Assembly: GCA_945865935.1 (NCBI GenBank)
Contig: CAMBFI010000002.1
Coordinates: forward strand, 124,001 to 188,000
Direction: 5' to 3'
Origin: Bordetella parapertussis
GTDB lineage: Bacteria > Pseudomonadota > Gammaproteobacteria > Burkholderiales > Burkholderiaceae_B
DNA length: 64,000 nucleotides
This document shows positions 38,578 to 48,637 of the stretch, in pieces. How positions within the stretch are numbered: position 1 is the first letter of the stretch; every line of letters begins with the position of its first letter. The position numbers and the translations under genes are program-made. Under the pieces are notes generated by a model. It saw only the letters and a program-made list of their open reading frames with translations. It did not search any database and was not told the origin of the DNA.

Positions 38578-39983
38578 TTCTTGCTCGAGGAGCCCTCAGC
38601 CGCAGCACCTGTCTTCGCACTCTTTGGTGCAGGCACCGCTTTCTGAATCGGCTTGCCGTCAAGGAAATTCACAGCCTGCTGCAACTGGAAGTCTTCTGGC
38701 GACCCAAACTGAAACACCTTGTTCGTATCTGCGAGGGGGGTTTCGTCTTCCTTGGCTTTCGCCTGCTCTTCCGGCGTCTGGCGGTTGCTCAAGTGACGCT
38801 GCAAATCGGCTTCGCGCGGCAACTTAAACAGGTCGCCCTCAGCCGTATCGGCCACCACGATATCTGGACTAATACCCGTGGCCTGAATCGAGCGGCCTTT
38901 CGGTGTGAAGTAACGCGATGTTGTGAGCTTGATCGCCGTGGTGTCGGAGATGGGCAGAATCACCTGCACAGAGCCCTTGCCAAACGTGCGATTACCCATA
39001 ATGGTGGCGCGCTTATGATCTTGCAAAGCACCCGCCACAATTTCTGAGGCCGAGGCCGAGCCGACGTTTACCAACACGACCATCGGCACTGTCTTGGCCC
39101 ATGCAGGTAAACCACGCAAGTAATCGGATTCGCCACGCGCGTAGTCAGCCGGGTTGGACAAATACTTCTGCTTGGCATCTGGCGCACGTCCGTCGGTCGA
39201 CACCACCAGCGTATCTGGCTTGAGGAAAGCGGCAGACACACCAATGGCGCCGCTCAACAATCCGCCCGGATCGTTACGCAGATCAAGGATCAAGGCGCGC
39301 GGGGCACCTTTTGCACCGAGCTCCTTTAAATGTCGTGCAAGATCAGCGCCCGTTTTTTCCTGAAACTGTGCAATGCGCACATAACCAATATTGCCATCCA
39401 GCATCTTGCTGCGTACGCTGCGCACGCGAATCGTGTCACGCACAATCTTGATGACGAGTGGCTGCGCTTGTCCTTGACGAATGATCGTCAAGGTGATCGG
39501 CGTTTTCACGGGGCCGCGCATCATCTTGACCGCATCATTCAACGACAAGCCCTTCGTGGACGTGTCATCGATTTTTGAAATCAAGTCTCCGGCACGAATG
39601 CCCGCGCGTGCTGCAGGCGTATCTTCAATCGGCGAGATCACCTTGACCATCCCGTCTTCCGTGCCCACCTCAATACCCAGGCCACCAAACTCGCCTTGCG
39701 TCGAGCTTTGCATTTCTTTAAACGCATCGGCATCCAAATAGGCTGAGTGCGGATCGAGATCCGACAACATCCCTGCGATCGCGCCGCTGATTAATTTTTT
39801 ATCGTCGACGGCCTCAACATAATTATTTTTGATGGCCGAAAACACACTTGAAAATTGGCGCAACTCGTCTAGCGGCAACGGCGAACCGCGCTGTGCAACA
39901 GCGCTGATGCCTAGGCTCAACAGCACCCCGGCCACAATACCAGCAGAAACCAAGCCAAAACTACGTAGTTTGCGAGTGCCCAT
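38574..39983 (-). CDS. ctpA: C-terminal processing peptidase CtpA (S41 family)
   Basis: Periplasmic serine protease with a PDZ domain. 469 residues from the ATG at 39981-39983, which has an AGGA at suitable spacing; upstream alternatives at 39989 (ATG) and 40001 (TTG) are in frame. Signal/anchor FGLVSAGIVAGVLLSLGIS, PDZ (about residues 85-165, GEFGGLGIEVG to IRAGDLISKID), catalytic Ser in VGSASASEIVAGAL and Lys in GNRTFGKGSVQ. Family members process lipoproteins and control peptidoglycan hydrolases; the EnvC gene just upstream fits that theme. Confidence 0.95.
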   Translation of the reverse strand: MGTRKLRSFGLVSAGIVAGVLLSLGISAVAQRGSPLPLDELRQFSSVFSAIKNNYVEAVDDKKLISGAIAGMLSDLDPHSAYLDADAFKEMQSSTQGEFGGLGIEVGTEDGMVKVISPIEDTPAARAGIRAGDLISKIDDTSTKGLSLNDAVKMMRGPVKTPITLTIIRQGQAQPLVIKIVRDTIRVRSVRSKMLDGNIGYVRIAQFQEKTGADLARHLKELGAKGAPRALILDLRNDPGGLLSGAIGVSAAFLKPDTLVVSTDGRAPDAKQKYLSNPADYARGESDYLRGLPAWAKTVPMVVLVNVGSASASEIVAGALQDHKRATIMGNRTFGKGSVQVILPISDTTAIKLTTSRYFTPKGRSIQATGISPDIVVADTAEGDLFKLPREADLQRHLSNRQTPEEQAKAKEDETPLADTNKVFQFGSPEDFQLQQAVNFLDGKPIQKAVPAPKSAKTGAAAEGSSSKK

Positions 39984-40036
39984 GCACATTCCTGAATTCA
40001 AGGTCGTTAACGCGGAAACCTAGACCACAATAAAAA

Positions 40037-41365
40037 TCATCGCGCCAGATAGGCTATCGGATCGACGGCGACGCCACGGTGTCTGATCTCGAAGTATAGG
40101 GCCGAATCCACTTGCCCACCCGTACTTCCCGCCAAGGCAACGGTCTCCCCCGCCCGAACCGAATCGCCCACCTGCTTAAGCAAGCTTTGGTTATAGGCAT
40201 AGACGCTGAGATACTCTTGTCCATGATCCACGATCAAAAGATTACCAAAGCCTCTAAGCCAGTTTGAATACACCACGGTGCCGGCCCCAACGACCTGCAC
40301 CGCCGCCCCGGAATCGGCACGCACCAAAATGCCGCGCCAGACGCCACCTTCGGGACGATGTGTCCCAAACCGAGCCATCACAGTTCCACGGATTGGCCAG
40401 CGCACACTCTTTGGCAATCCCTTACCCGCAGCAAGGGATGCCGTCTCTGGATCGGCTTGGGTCGAGCGTCCGGCTCGAGCCGCTTGCTCAGCAGCCTGTT
40501 CGGCAGCCTGGCGGCGCTTATCTGCCTCCGCTGCGCGCTGCGCCTGCTCCTTGCGGGCCAACTCAAGTTTGCGCGCCTCTTGTGCACGACGCTCAGCCTC
40601 AGCCGCCGCCTGCTGGGCAGCCTTAAGCTGTCCGTCCAAATCTGAAATGAGGCCCGCCAGGCGCTTTTCATCCTCTCCGAGTCGCGTCGCTTCAGCACGC
40701 TGGGCTTGCATTTGTCCTTCGATGCGAGCAAGAACGGTCGCGCGCTCCTTTTTTTGCGCCTCAAGCGCCTCCTTTTGTTGCGTGGTTTCACTGACGAGCC
40801 GAGCAACATCTTTTTGACGGACGTCTGCCTGCGCTTCGAGCTGAGCCAAGCGCTCGATGTCCTTCTTCAGGGCGGCGACCGTATCAGCACGCGCCTTCGA
40901 GACGTAGTCCAAGTAGGCTAAGTTACGCCCGAGCTCCTGAGGATCGTCGCCCGACAGCAGTGCGGACCAGGGTGACAAGCCACTTGAATACTGCTTACGC
41001 AACTGGTCGGACAGTTCGTCGCGTCGCACACTTAGGGTGTGCTGCTGACGGGTAATTTGACGCTGCAGACCTTCGAGCTCGGTTTGTGCTTTTTTAAGAT
41101 CGGCCGCAAGCTCAACGATCCGACGAGAGGTCTGGGAGATCGCGGTTTCAGACACCTTCAGCGCATCCGCAGCCTCCTTGCGATCGGCCTCGCGGGTATC
41201 GAGCTCTTTTTGCACGGTCTGAATACGCCCGCGCAAATCCTCCCTCTGGCGCTGCGCTTGCGTCTGCCGGGCAGCAATATCCTCAGGATCAGCAAACGCT
41301 GCACCCGCGCCCCCAAAAAGGCTCAGGGCGCCACACAGCCAGATGGCAATACGCCGCTTGATCAC
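40037..41365 (-). CDS. envC: Murein hydrolase activator EnvC (degenerate LytM domain)
   Basis: 442 residues: signal peptide ([21 protein letters not shown]), long coiled coil (about residues 30-290, many Gln/Glu/Lys/Arg heptads) and a C-terminal LytM/M23 domain (about 325-440). The LytM metal ligands are not kept: the stretches [22 protein letters not shown] and [10 protein letters not shown] correspond to E. coli EnvC, which has lost the zinc site and works as an activator of amidases AmiA/AmiB at the septum. Start is GTG, overlapping the gpmA stop by GTGA. Confidence 0.93.
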   Translation of the reverse strand: MIKRRIAIWLCGALSLFGGAGAAFADPEDIAARQTQAQRQREDLRGRIQTVQKELDTREADRKEAADALKVSETAISQTSRRIVELAADLKKAQTELEGLQRQITRQQHTLSVRRDELSDQLRKQYSSGLSPWSALLSGDDPQELGRNLAYLDYVSKARADTVAALKKDIERLAQLEAQADVRQKDVARLVSETTQQKEALEAQKKERATVLARIEGQMQAQRAEATRLGEDEKRLAGLISDLDGQLKAAQQAAAEAERRAQEARKLELARKEQAQRAAEADKRRQAAEQAAEQAARAGRSTQADPETASLAAGKGLPKSVRWPIRGTVMARFGTHRPEGGVWRGILVRADSGAAVQVVGAGTVVYSNWLRGFGNLLIVDHGQEYLSVYAYNQSLLKQVGDSVRAGETVALAGSTGGQVDSALYFEIRHRGVAVDPIAYLAR

Positions 41366-42114
41366 GCTTTCTTGGCTTTCCCTTGTGCCGCTACCGCCGC
41401 CATCGCCGCTTCAATTTCGGCGGGGTCGCCTAGGTAGTAATGTCGGATTGGACGCAAATCTTTGTCTAACTCGTACACCAGGGGCTGGCCTGTCGGGATA
41501 TTTAGGTGAACGATATCGTCATCAGACACATTGTCTAGGTGCTTAATCAATGCACGCAGGCTATTGCCATGCGCGGCGACCAGCACCCGACGACCCGCTC
41601 GTATTGAGGGCGCAATCGTCTCATCCCAGAAGGGCAACACTCGCGCCACGGTGTCTTGGAGACATTCTGTGGCGGGCAGTTGCTGAGGGGTCAGCTTGGC
41701 ATAACGCGGATCAAAACGGGGGTGACGCGGATCATCGAGCGCAATAGGATTGGGCGCTATGGCGTAAGCACGGCGCCAAATCAGCACCTGCTCATCGCCA
41801 TACTGGGCGGCCATCTCAGCTTTGTTGAGCCCCTGCAAGTCTCCGTAGTGGCGCTCATTTAAGCGCCAGTTGTTATGGACCGGCAAATACATCGTATCCA
41901 TGGCATCGAGCGCAATCCACAGGGTACGGATCGCGCGCTTGAGAACCGACGTAAAGGCTACGTCAAAAACATAGCCTTTTTCCTTAAGCAGCTCGCCGGC
42001 GCGGCGCGCTTGGTCGCGGCCCGTCTCGGTCAAATCGATGTCCGTCCAACCGGTGAATCGGTTTTCGAGGTTCCACTGGCTTTCGCCGTGACGCATTAAG
42101 ACTAATTTATACAT
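41362..42114 (-). CDS. gpmA: 2,3-bisphosphoglycerate-dependent phosphoglycerate mutase
   Basis: Glycolytic interconversion of 3- and 2-phosphoglycerate. 250 residues from the ATG at 42112-42114. Catalytic histidine in [12 protein letters not shown], second His in [15 protein letters not shown] and the conserved [15 protein letters not shown]. First gene of the minus-strand unit gpmA-envC-ctpA-moeB, which is tightly packed. Confidence 0.97.
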   Translation of the reverse strand: MYKLVLMRHGESQWNLENRFTGWTDIDLTETGRDQARRAGELLKEKGYVFDVAFTSVLKRAIRTLWIALDAMDTMYLPVHNNWRLNERHYGDLQGLNKAEMAAQYGDEQVLIWRRAYAIAPNPIALDDPRHPRFDPRYAKLTPQQLPATECLQDTVARVLPFWDETIAPSIRAGRRVLVAAHGNSLRALIKHLDNVSDDDIVHLNIPTGQPLVYELDKDLRPIRHYYLGDPAEIEAAMAAVAAQGKAKKA

Positions 42115-42151
42115 GGCAGACACAGGTTAAAGTGTAGTTAAACCACCATTT

Positions 42152-42157
42152 TATAAT
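42152..42157 (+). promoter_or_regulatory. Perfect TATAAT (-10) between gpmA and the rhodanese gene
   Basis: Consensus TATAAT 65 nt upstream of the rhodanese GTG start. The -35 region 17-18 nt upstream is a poor match. Likely drives the rhodanese-grxC-secB run. Confidence 0.4.
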
Positions 42158-42221
42158 TGTCTTCGCCTTTACAACCAGCCGACCCTTTTTTTGGGGCTAA
42201 ACCGCCTCTTTTGGACACACC

Positions 42222-42632
42222 GTGGATTTCTTTTCAGATCAAAACAATCTTCTTTTAATCGGCATTGCGCTTGGCTCGGGGCTCGCTTTAGCGTGGCCCA
42301 TGATTCAACGCAGCCGCGGCGGCGCTACCGTGAGCAGCACCCAAGCCGTACAAATGATTAACCATCAAGGCGCAGTTTTACTTGATACGCGCTCAATCGA
42401 GGCGTTCCAAGGCGGGCACATTCCCCAGGCGCGCCATGCCCCATTAGCCGACATTGAAAAAAAGGCGGCTAGTCTTGCCAAAGACAAACCGCTGATCCTC
42501 GTCTGCGAAATGGGTCGCAGCGCCGTAGGCGCGGCCTCTCGCTTGCGCGCACAAGGCTTCACGGCTGTCAGCGTGCTGGACGGCGGCATCAAGGCTTGGT
42601 CTACCGCTGGCCTCCCTCTTACGACTAAATAA
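42222..42632 (+). CDS. Membrane-anchored rhodanese-like sulfurtransferase
   Basis: 136 residues: one N-terminal membrane helix (NLLLIGIALGSGLALAWPM) and a single rhodanese domain with active-site Cys in LVCEMGRSAVGAASRL. Start is GTG at 42222. Role is sulfur transfer or sulfane-sulfur handling near the membrane; substrate unknown. Forms a run with grxC and secB, a common arrangement in proteobacteria (YibN-GrxC-SecB-GpsA). Confidence 0.92.
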   Translation: MDFFSDQNNLLLIGIALGSGLALAWPMIQRSRGGATVSSTQAVQMINHQGAVLLDTRSIEAFQGGHIPQARHAPLADIEKKAASLAKDKPLILVCEMGRSAVGAASRLRAQGFTAVSVLDGGIKAWSTAGLPLTTK

Positions 42633-42644
42633 CGGAGTCACAAC

Positions 42645-42902
42645 ATGAACAAAGTTGTCATGTACACCACGGGCTACTGCCCCTACTGTTCACGTGCAGA
42701 GATGCTGCTGACGCAGCGCGGTGTCGCTGAAATTGAAAAAATTCGCATCGATGAGGACACCGAACAGCGCGCCATCATGATGGAGCGTACTGGGCGCCGC
42801 ACGGTCCCTCAAATTTATATCGGCGACACCCATGTCGGTGGTTTCGATGACCTGTCCGCGCTCGATCGCGATGGGAAGTTATTGCCTCTGCTCAACGGGT
42901 AA
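42645..42902 (+). CDS. grxC: Glutaredoxin 3 GrxC
   Basis: 85 residues, full length for the family. Dithiol active site [11 protein letters not shown], cis-Pro region [20 protein letters not shown]. Reduces glutathione-mixed disulfides. Sits 12 nt after the rhodanese gene. Confidence 0.97.
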   Translation: MNKVVMYTTGYCPYCSRAEMLLTQRGVAEIEKIRIDEDTEQRAIMMERTGRRTVPQIYIGDTHVGGFDDLSALDRDGKLLPLLNG

Positions 42903-42954
42903 GCTGCTGTGCTTTACCCATTCTTTCTTTCTCCCTTTTGTCCCTGGATCCTTT

Positions 42955-43470
42955 ATGTCTGACCAAAATACCCAAGCCGCAAACGCGCCCTCCTTCAATA
43001 TGCAGCGCGTCTATCTCAAGGATTTATCCCTAGAGATGCCCAACGCTCCAAATATATTTCTAGAACAAGACGCGCCAGAAGTTGAGGTCGCGATCAACGT
43101 GGGTGGCCAAGCGCTTGCCGAGACCGTTTACGAATCAACCGTGACGGTCACCGTCACAACGCGCATTAAAGACAAGGTGCTGTATTTGGTGGAAGCCACA
43201 CAGGCCGCAATCTTTGAAATCGCCAATATCCCTGCTGAGCAGCTTGATCCGATCATGGGCATTGTGTGTCCCACGATGCTGTATCCCTATTTACGAGCAA
43301 ACGTGGCCGACGCCATCACGCGCACCTCTTTGCCACCCTTGCATCTGGCCGAGGTAAATTTCCAGGCCCTGTTCGAGCAGCGCCTTGCGCAAGCGGCTGA
43401 AGAAGCGGGTGCGGCCGGTGCTGGCAAGGAGTCGGGTTTAATCCTGCCTCCAGGCATGACGCGCCAGTAA
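42955..43470 (+). CDS. secB: Protein-export chaperone SecB
   Basis: 171 residues from the ATG at 42955. Family blocks: [55 protein letters not shown] and the C-terminal [15 protein letters not shown]. Holds unfolded preproteins and delivers them to SecA. Conserved position between grxC and gpsA. Confidence 0.98.
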   Translation: MSDQNTQAANAPSFNMQRVYLKDLSLEMPNAPNIFLEQDAPEVEVAINVGGQALAETVYESTVTVTVTTRIKDKVLYLVEATQAAIFEIANIPAEQLDPIMGIVCPTMLYPYLRANVADAITRTSLPPLHLAEVNFQALFEQRLAQAAEEAGAAGAGKESGLILPPGMTRQ

Positions 43471-43491
43471 CGCACCGAACGCATCTTGCCC

Positions 43492-44535
43492 ATGCTCGCA
43501 GCTAACGCCCAAACAGAACCCGTTGCAGTGCTCGGCGCGGGTGCCTGGGGAACGGCACTTGCAAATATCGCTGCCTCCCATCGCAGCACGGCGCTTTGGG
43601 CGCGCGATCATGGGGTTGTTCATGAGCTTCGTACCCAACACACGAACCAACGATACCTGCCCGACATCGCGCTACACGCTTCACTACGGGCGACCGACGA
43701 CTTAGGCGGCGCCCTCGAACACGCTTGCAGCGACGCCGCCTCGGGCTTGTTAATTCTCGCCGTTCCTCTGGCGGGTTTGCGGGATCTCTGTGAGCAACTG
43801 ACGAAGGCGCTTGCGCATCGAACCGATCGGATCGCCGGAGTCGTTTGGACGTGTAAAGGACTAGAGGCCAACAGCGGGCAACTGCCGTCTGAAATCGCAC
43901 AAGCAACATTGCTCTCTGCGTTAGACCTCGCAACGGGCGTTCTCTCGGGCCCCTCCTTTGCGCGCGAAGTCGCGCAAGGCTTACCCGTCGCACTGACCGT
44001 CGCAAGCGCAAGCGCAGAACTTCGTTCAAAGTGTATCGCTGCGCTGCATGGAGGCCCTGTGCGCGTCTACGCGAGCGATGACGTCGTGGGTGTTGAAGTA
44101 GGCGGGGCATTAAAAAACGTGATGGCAATCGCCTGCGGAATCGGTGACGGACTCGGGCTTGGCACCAATGCGCGCGCCGCCCTCATTACCCGAGGCCTCG
44201 CAGAAATGACGCGCTTTGGTGAAGCACTCGGCGCGCGACAAGCGACGTTCTATGGCCTGACCGGACTCGGAGATCTCGTACTTACTGCAACGGGCGACCT
44301 GTCACGCAATCGACAGGTCGGCCTCGAGATCGGGCGCGGGCGCTCCTTGTCAGAGATTCTTGCCAGCGGCTTGACGGCCGAAGGGGCGCGCTGCGCACAG
44401 GCCGTGCTGCTACGCGCGCGATCTTTAAAGGTCGATATGCCCATTACCCGCGCAGTATGTGAAGTTTTATTTCAAGATGTCTCCCCAATCGACGCCGTCA
44501 CGCGCTTACTCGCGCGCGAAGCGACCATGGAGTAA
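43492..44535 (+). CDS. gpsA: Glycerol-3-phosphate dehydrogenase [NAD(P)+] GpsA
   Basis: Makes sn-glycerol 3-phosphate for phospholipids. 347 residues from the ATG at 43492 (a TTG two codons earlier is possible). N-terminal Rossmann motif [18 protein letters not shown], substrate block [18 protein letters not shown] and [20 protein letters not shown]. 21 nt after secB. Confidence 0.97.
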   Translation: MLAANAQTEPVAVLGAGAWGTALANIAASHRSTALWARDHGVVHELRTQHTNQRYLPDIALHASLRATDDLGGALEHACSDAASGLLILAVPLAGLRDLCEQLTKALAHRTDRIAGVVWTCKGLEANSGQLPSEIAQATLLSALDLATGVLSGPSFAREVAQGLPVALTVASASAELRSKCIAALHGGPVRVYASDDVVGVEVGGALKNVMAIACGIGDGLGLGTNARAALITRGLAEMTRFGEALGARQATFYGLTGLGDLVLTATGDLSRNRQVGLEIGRGRSLSEILASGLTAEGARCAQAVLLRARSLKVDMPITRAVCEVLFQDVSPIDAVTRLLAREATME

Positions 44536-44566
44536 AGCCTTGCGATCTCTCATCGTGCTGCGCGGT

Positions 44567-45562
44567 ATGTCTATCCTGAACAAAAGGGCTCGCATCCTGG
44601 CTCTCAGCTGTGCGTTTGTGTTTGGCGGCTTTTCAAGCCTTGTGAATGCCCAGCAGGCTTGGCCACTTGAGCGCGCCATCCATCTCATTGTCCCCTTTCC
44701 CGCCGGCAGCTCGCCAGACTTGCTCGCACGCCTATTGGCCACCCCTTTGTCAAAGGCGCTCAAACAAACGATCGTCGTCGAAAACAAGCCCGGGGCAGGC
44801 GGCAATATTGGTACCCGCTTCGCAGCGCGCGCGGCACCTGATGGCTACACACTGCTCTACACCATCAACGGGCCGCTCGTCACGGCCGCAACGCTTTATA
44901 AAAAAACACTCGGCTACGACCCCTTTAAAGATCTCGCACCCATCACACTGGTTGCAACCAGCCCTAACGTACTCGTTGTTAATGCCGCCTTTCCGGCCAC
45001 CACGATCGCTGAGTTTGTCTCGCACGTGAAATCCAGACCAGGCGCTGCAAATTATGGCTCTGTCGGGCCTGGTAGCGCATCGCATCTCGCCATGGAGCTC
45101 TTTAAACACCAGGCCGGTGTAGACCTGGCCCACATTCCTTACCCCGGTTTTCCTCAAGTGATGACTGCGATGATGGGTCAGGACATTCAAGCTGCGTTCA
45201 TGGTTCCAGCCATTGCGATGGCGCAAGTCAAAAGCGGCAAGGTCAAAGCGCTTGGGATGACAGGCCTCGTCGAAGTACCCGCGTTACCCGGGCTCGCACC
45301 TGTCGCCAGCCAAGGCTTTCCGGGCTTTGAGGCGATTTCCTGGAATGCAATGCTCGCCCCGGGTGGCACACCCGCCGACATCATTCATCGTCTGCAAAAA
45401 GAATTGTCTTTGATTATCCAAAGCGATGACATCAAGGCAAAGTTCGCCGCGCAATACTTCACGGCCGTCGGCTCTACCCCTCAGGCGCTCACGCGTTTGA
45501 TGCAGGAAGAAACTGCGCGCTGGGACGAAGTCATCGCTCGACTAAAGCTATCGCTGGATTGA
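44567..45562 (+). CDS. Tripartite tricarboxylate transporter binding protein (Bug/TctC family)
   Basis: 331 residues from the ATG at 44567; the frame continues upstream inside gpsA but only this start gives a proper signal peptide (ILALSCAFVFGGFSSLVNAQ). Features of Bug proteins: HLIVPFPAGSSPDLLARLLA, VVENKPGAGGNIGTRFAARA, YNYGS-like ANYGSVGPGSASHLAMELF and the C-terminal LNAMLAPGGTP-type WNAMLAPGGTPADIIH. Binds a carboxylate ligand in the periplasm. No tctA/tctB membrane genes are near, as is usual for the many orphan Bug proteins of Alcaligenaceae. Its ligand cannot be predicted. Confidence 0.93.
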   Translation: MSILNKRARILALSCAFVFGGFSSLVNAQQAWPLERAIHLIVPFPAGSSPDLLARLLATPLSKALKQTIVVENKPGAGGNIGTRFAARAAPDGYTLLYTINGPLVTAATLYKKTLGYDPFKDLAPITLVATSPNVLVVNAAFPATTIAEFVSHVKSRPGAANYGSVGPGSASHLAMELFKHQAGVDLAHIPYPGFPQVMTAMMGQDIQAAFMVPAIAMAQVKSGKVKALGMTGLVEVPALPGLAPVASQGFPGFEAISWNAMLAPGGTPADIIHRLQKELSLIIQSDDIKAKFAAQYFTAVGSTPQALTRLMQEETARWDEVIARLKLSLD

Positions 45563-45571
45563 TGCGATCTC

Positions 45572-45590
45572 GCGCCAACTTAGTTGGCGC
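45572..45590. terminator. Perfect hairpin at the convergent Bug/trmL boundary
   Basis: Stem GCGCCAAC (45572-45579) and GTTGGCGC (45583-45590) with a TTA loop that is the complement of the trmL stop codon. No T-run on either strand, so termination is possible but not proven. Confidence 0.4.
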
Positions 45591-46050
45591 CCGCATATCC
45601 TTGCTGTCGCCACGCTTCAAAAACCAGCACCGCGACAGCATTCGATAAGTTCAAACTGCGCTGCGTGGGCAACATCGGCAAACGCAAGCGCTGCTCCGGC
45701 GCAAACAATCCCATCTGTTGCGCCGACAAGCCAGCGGTTTCACGACCAAACACAAATACGTCGCCTGGCTGGTAGGCGACTTCACCGGCGTGACGCGTCC
45801 CCTTGGTAGTGATCGCAAACACACGCTCTGCAGCAGTGCCAATAGCCGCAAGGGCCTGCTCCAGACTGTCATGCTGGGCGATCGGCTGCCAGTCGTGGTA
45901 ATCCAGACCCGCGCGTCTGAGCTTGGCGTCATCGACCGTAAAGCCTAACGGCTTGACCAAATGCAAACATGCGCCCGTGTTCGCACACAGCCGAATGACA
46001 TTGCCCGTATTGGGCGGGATTTCAGGTTGAACGAGAATCACATGAAACAT
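45580..46050 (-). CDS. trmL: tRNA (cytidine/uridine-34-2'-O)-methyltransferase TrmL
   Basis: SPOUT-class enzyme that 2'-O-methylates the wobble base of tRNA-Leu isoacceptors. 156 residues. N-terminal FHVILVQPEIPPNTGNVIRLC, ANTGACLHLVKPLGF, then the knotted SAM site DVFVFGRETAGL and LPMLPTQRSLNLSNAVAVLVFEAW (in parts). Follows comF on the same strand with a 31-nt gap. Confidence 0.96.
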   Translation of the reverse strand: MFHVILVQPEIPPNTGNVIRLCANTGACLHLVKPLGFTVDDAKLRRAGLDYHDWQPIAQHDSLEQALAAIGTAAERVFAITTKGTRHAGEVAYQPGDVFVFGRETAGLSAQQMGLFAPEQRLRLPMLPTQRSLNLSNAVAVLVFEAWRQQGYAGAN

Positions 46051-46081
46051 GGCCGCATTGTGCCAGAGCTAGCATCCAATG

Positions 46082-46735
46082 TCAGATACCGACGCGCGTG
46101 GGTGTTTTTGCACCGACGAGTCCGATTACGCCAAGCGCCCCAGCTTGACGCAGCGCATGGGCAGCGGCATCAAGCGTACTGCCCGTCGTGGTCACGTCGT
46201 CCACCAAGCCAACCCAAACCTCTGGGAGTGGTTTGTCACTCGTGTAGAGGCCACGAACACTTTGCTGGCGGGCTGCGCGATCTAACGACTTTTGACTCTC
46301 GCCACTGCGCGTGCGCGTCAGCCACAAACGTTTCACCGGCAAGCGCGATAGCCGCGAAAGTTCTACTGCGATTTCGCACGCAGGGTTAAAACCACGGCGC
46401 TGTGCCGCGCGGAGATCGGCTGGGATCGGAACCAATGCCGCCAAACTTGGTAGGGGTGGTTGGGTTGCACGCATCGCACACCAAAGTAAGCGTGCATACA
46501 AGCCCGCATGATTTAACTGCCCACCCTCCTTGAGCGCGCGCATCAATTGGTCACCCGGTCGTGCGTAAGCCGTCGCGGCAATCACCGCAAGTCCGCCGCT
46601 TGTTCGGCTCAGGCTCTTGTCGCATCGCACAGTAGTTTCGCAATGACTACATAGGTCGCCTGCCGGGGCGGGCCAGTCGCATAAGGGACACGTGCCCCCT
46701 AAACAGCGCCGAAACAGCTCTCGAATAGAGTACAT
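46082..46735 (-). CDS. comF: ComF-family phosphoribosyltransferase-like protein
   Basis: 217 residues from the ATG at 46733-46735, chosen for a GGAGG ribosome-binding site 7 nt upstream. N-terminal zinc finger-like CPLCDWPAPAGDLCSHC and C-terminal PRT loop VGLVDDVTTTGSTLDAAA. ComF supports natural transformation in several bacteria; dprA is also in this window. Other known competence genes (comEA, comEC, pil) are not seen here. Confidence 0.93.
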   Translation of the reverse strand: MYSIRELFRRCLGGTCPLCDWPAPAGDLCSHCETTVRCDKSLSRTSGGLAVIAATAYARPGDQLMRALKEGGQLNHAGLYARLLWCAMRATQPPLPSLAALVPIPADLRAAQRRGFNPACEIAVELSRLSRLPVKRLWLTRTRSGESQKSLDRAARQQSVRGLYTSDKPLPEVWVGLVDDVTTTGSTLDAAAHALRQAGALGVIGLVGAKTPTRVGI

Positions 46736-46789
46736 TTTGATACCTCCAGCGACCATTGTCCGAGCCGACTGGTAGCTTGTGTGCAAACT

Positions 46790-47722
46790 ATGACTTCGCC
46801 ATCCACGCCGACGCGCCTGCCCATTGATCCAAATCACGTTGCCCTGCAATTCGCGCGGCGCGGCGATCTAGCGAGCGCACAGTTTTTGTATGCAGAAATC
46901 GCTCAGCGCATGGATCAACGGCTAAAGTTGATCCGTTTGCAGCCCGCTGTCATTCTGGATGCCGGCTGCGGTGGTGGGCAACAACTAGGTCTGTTGCATA
47001 GTCGCTATCCAAGTGCCCACTACTACGGCCTTGATCACTGTCCCGCGCTGCTCGTGCACGCACAACGTCGCGCACAACAACTATGGCCACGCCGTATGCC
47101 GGGCTGGCTGCTCAAGCTGATGGGGCGTACCGCGCCCGCCAGATGGATTCAGGCAGATCTAGCCACCACCGACCTGGCGCCTGAATCGCTTGACCTCGTG
47201 TGGTCTAACTTGAGCTTGCACTGGCATCCCGCCCCCCACGACGTGCTCCAGGAATGGGGCAGAGTATTACGCCCGAACGGCTTGGTGTTTTTCTCCTGCT
47301 TTGGGCCTGCGACATTAAAAGAGCTTCGCTCCGCGCTGCACGACGCGAGGTTGCGCACACGCACACCGGACTTTGTCGATATGCATGACTTCGGGGATTT
47401 GTTAGTTGAAAAAGGGTTTTCAGACCCCGTCATGGACCAAGAAGTGCTGACCCTGACTTACGAGACGCCAGAAAAGCTACTCGCAGACGTGAAAGCCCTA
47501 GGCGGAAATGCCGCCGTCGGGCGCGTCGCTGGTTTGGTTGGCAAAGCTTGGCGTGATCGACTCATTCAGGCGCTCGAGGCGCAACGCCAGCCAGACGGAC
47601 GCCTTCACTTGACGATCGAGGTGGCTTACGGACATGCTTGGCGCAGCGCTCTGCGCCGCACGCCTAGCGGTGAAACTCGCATCAGCGTGAGCGCGATTGG
47701 ACGCAAATCAGCCAAAGAATGA
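46790..47722 (+). CDS. SAM-dependent methyltransferase, BioC-like
   Basis: 310 residues from the ATG at 46790 (a GTG three codons upstream is possible). SAM site VILDAGCGGGQQLGLLHSR, then the BioC-type blocks VWSNLSLHWHPAPHDVLQEW, RVLRPNGLVFFSCFGPATL and KELRSALHDA. BioC methylates malonyl-ACP to start pimelate (biotin) synthesis; no other bio gene is close, so the assignment is by sequence pattern only. Overlaps the convergent TauE gene by 15 nt at the 3' ends. Confidence 0.8.
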   Translation: MTSPSTPTRLPIDPNHVALQFARRGDLASAQFLYAEIAQRMDQRLKLIRLQPAVILDAGCGGGQQLGLLHSRYPSAHYYGLDHCPALLVHAQRRAQQLWPRRMPGWLLKLMGRTAPARWIQADLATTDLAPESLDLVWSNLSLHWHPAPHDVLQEWGRVLRPNGLVFFSCFGPATLKELRSALHDARLRTRTPDFVDMHDFGDLLVEKGFSDPVMDQEVLTLTYETPEKLLADVKALGGNAAVGRVAGLVGKAWRDRLIQALEAQRQPDGRLHLTIEVAYGHAWRSALRRTPSGETRISVSAIGRKSAKE

Positions 47723-48526
47723 CTGATAGGCCTTAAACGCCATGTACGTGGTTAAGCCAAACAGCAGGAACGCGAAAATGCGTTTTAGCGTTTTCACGGG
47801 CAGTTTATGCGCCGCTTTTGCGCCGATCGGTGCAAACAAAATACTTACCGACCCCAACACGAGCAGCGCGGGCCAATAGATGTAGCCGATCATTTCGGGG
47901 GGGAGCCCCTCTTTGCCCCAACCTGACCAAACGTAACCAATCGTATTCGCGAGCGCGATCGGAAAACCCAGCGCTGCTGACGTTCCAACAGCCTGGTGCA
48001 ACGGCACATTGCACCAGAGCATAAACGGCACAGAAATGAAACCGCCACCTGCACCCACGAGCCCCGAGACGAAACCGATCGTGCCGCCGGCCGCAACCGC
48101 CCCTCCTTTTCCAGGCATCTGCCGAGCCGATTTAGGTTTTTTATCCAGCAACATTTGCAGTGCTGAATAGCCAACAAAGATCGCAAAGAACAGCGCGAGC
48201 CAGCCGGTTTTAAGAGCCGCAAAAATCGCTCCGCCCGATATCAGTCCGCCGACAACAATACCCGGCGTTAAAGCCCATACGAGGTCCCACCGAACAGCGC
48301 CTTTGCTGTTGTGCGCACGCACGCTCGAGACGGACGTAAACAAAATTGACGCCATCGAGGTAGCAATCGCGGTGTGCACAATCAGTTCAGGGGAAAGCTT
48401 TTGCCAAGTCAGTAGCAAGGTTAAAAACGGAACCAGCAGCATCCCGCCGCCAATTCCCAACAATCCGGCGGCAAAGCCCGTTACACAGCCTAGAATGAGA
48501 AGTGCGACAATAAATAGTGGGTCCAT
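47708..48526 (-). CDS. TauE/SafE-family (sulfite/anion exporter) permease
   Basis: 272 residues, about eight membrane helices in two pseudo-repeats. Family pattern GFAAGLLGIGGGMLLVPFL in the first repeat and GFVSGLVGAGGGFISVPFM in the second. Members export sulfite or organosulfonates or import other anions; the substrate is not shown by neighbours. Divergent from xdhC over 111 nt. Confidence 0.92.
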   Translation of the reverse strand: MDPLFIVALLILGCVTGFAAGLLGIGGGMLLVPFLTLLLTWQKLSPELIVHTAIATSMASILFTSVSSVRAHNSKGAVRWDLVWALTPGIVVGGLISGGAIFAALKTGWLALFFAIFVGYSALQMLLDKKPKSARQMPGKGGAVAAGGTIGFVSGLVGAGGGFISVPFMLWCNVPLHQAVGTSAALGFPIALANTIGYVWSGWGKEGLPPEMIGYIYWPALLVLGSVSILFAPIGAKAAHKLPVKTLKRIFAFLLFGLTTYMAFKAYQSFFG

Positions 48527-48637
48527 GGGGTTGGTCTTTGTCTCGACGCTATAAAAGTGGCTCAGTATACTGACAGGACCTCTACTGTGCCGGCCCTTAC
48601 TGTTTGCACCTACCTCTTCTCCTAACGAATACTAAGC

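Noticed and set aside
44459-44566. N-terminal extension of the Bug protein into gpsA
   Set aside because: Would place 36 basic residues before the signal peptide and overlap the gpsA end; the ATG at 44567 is more sensible.
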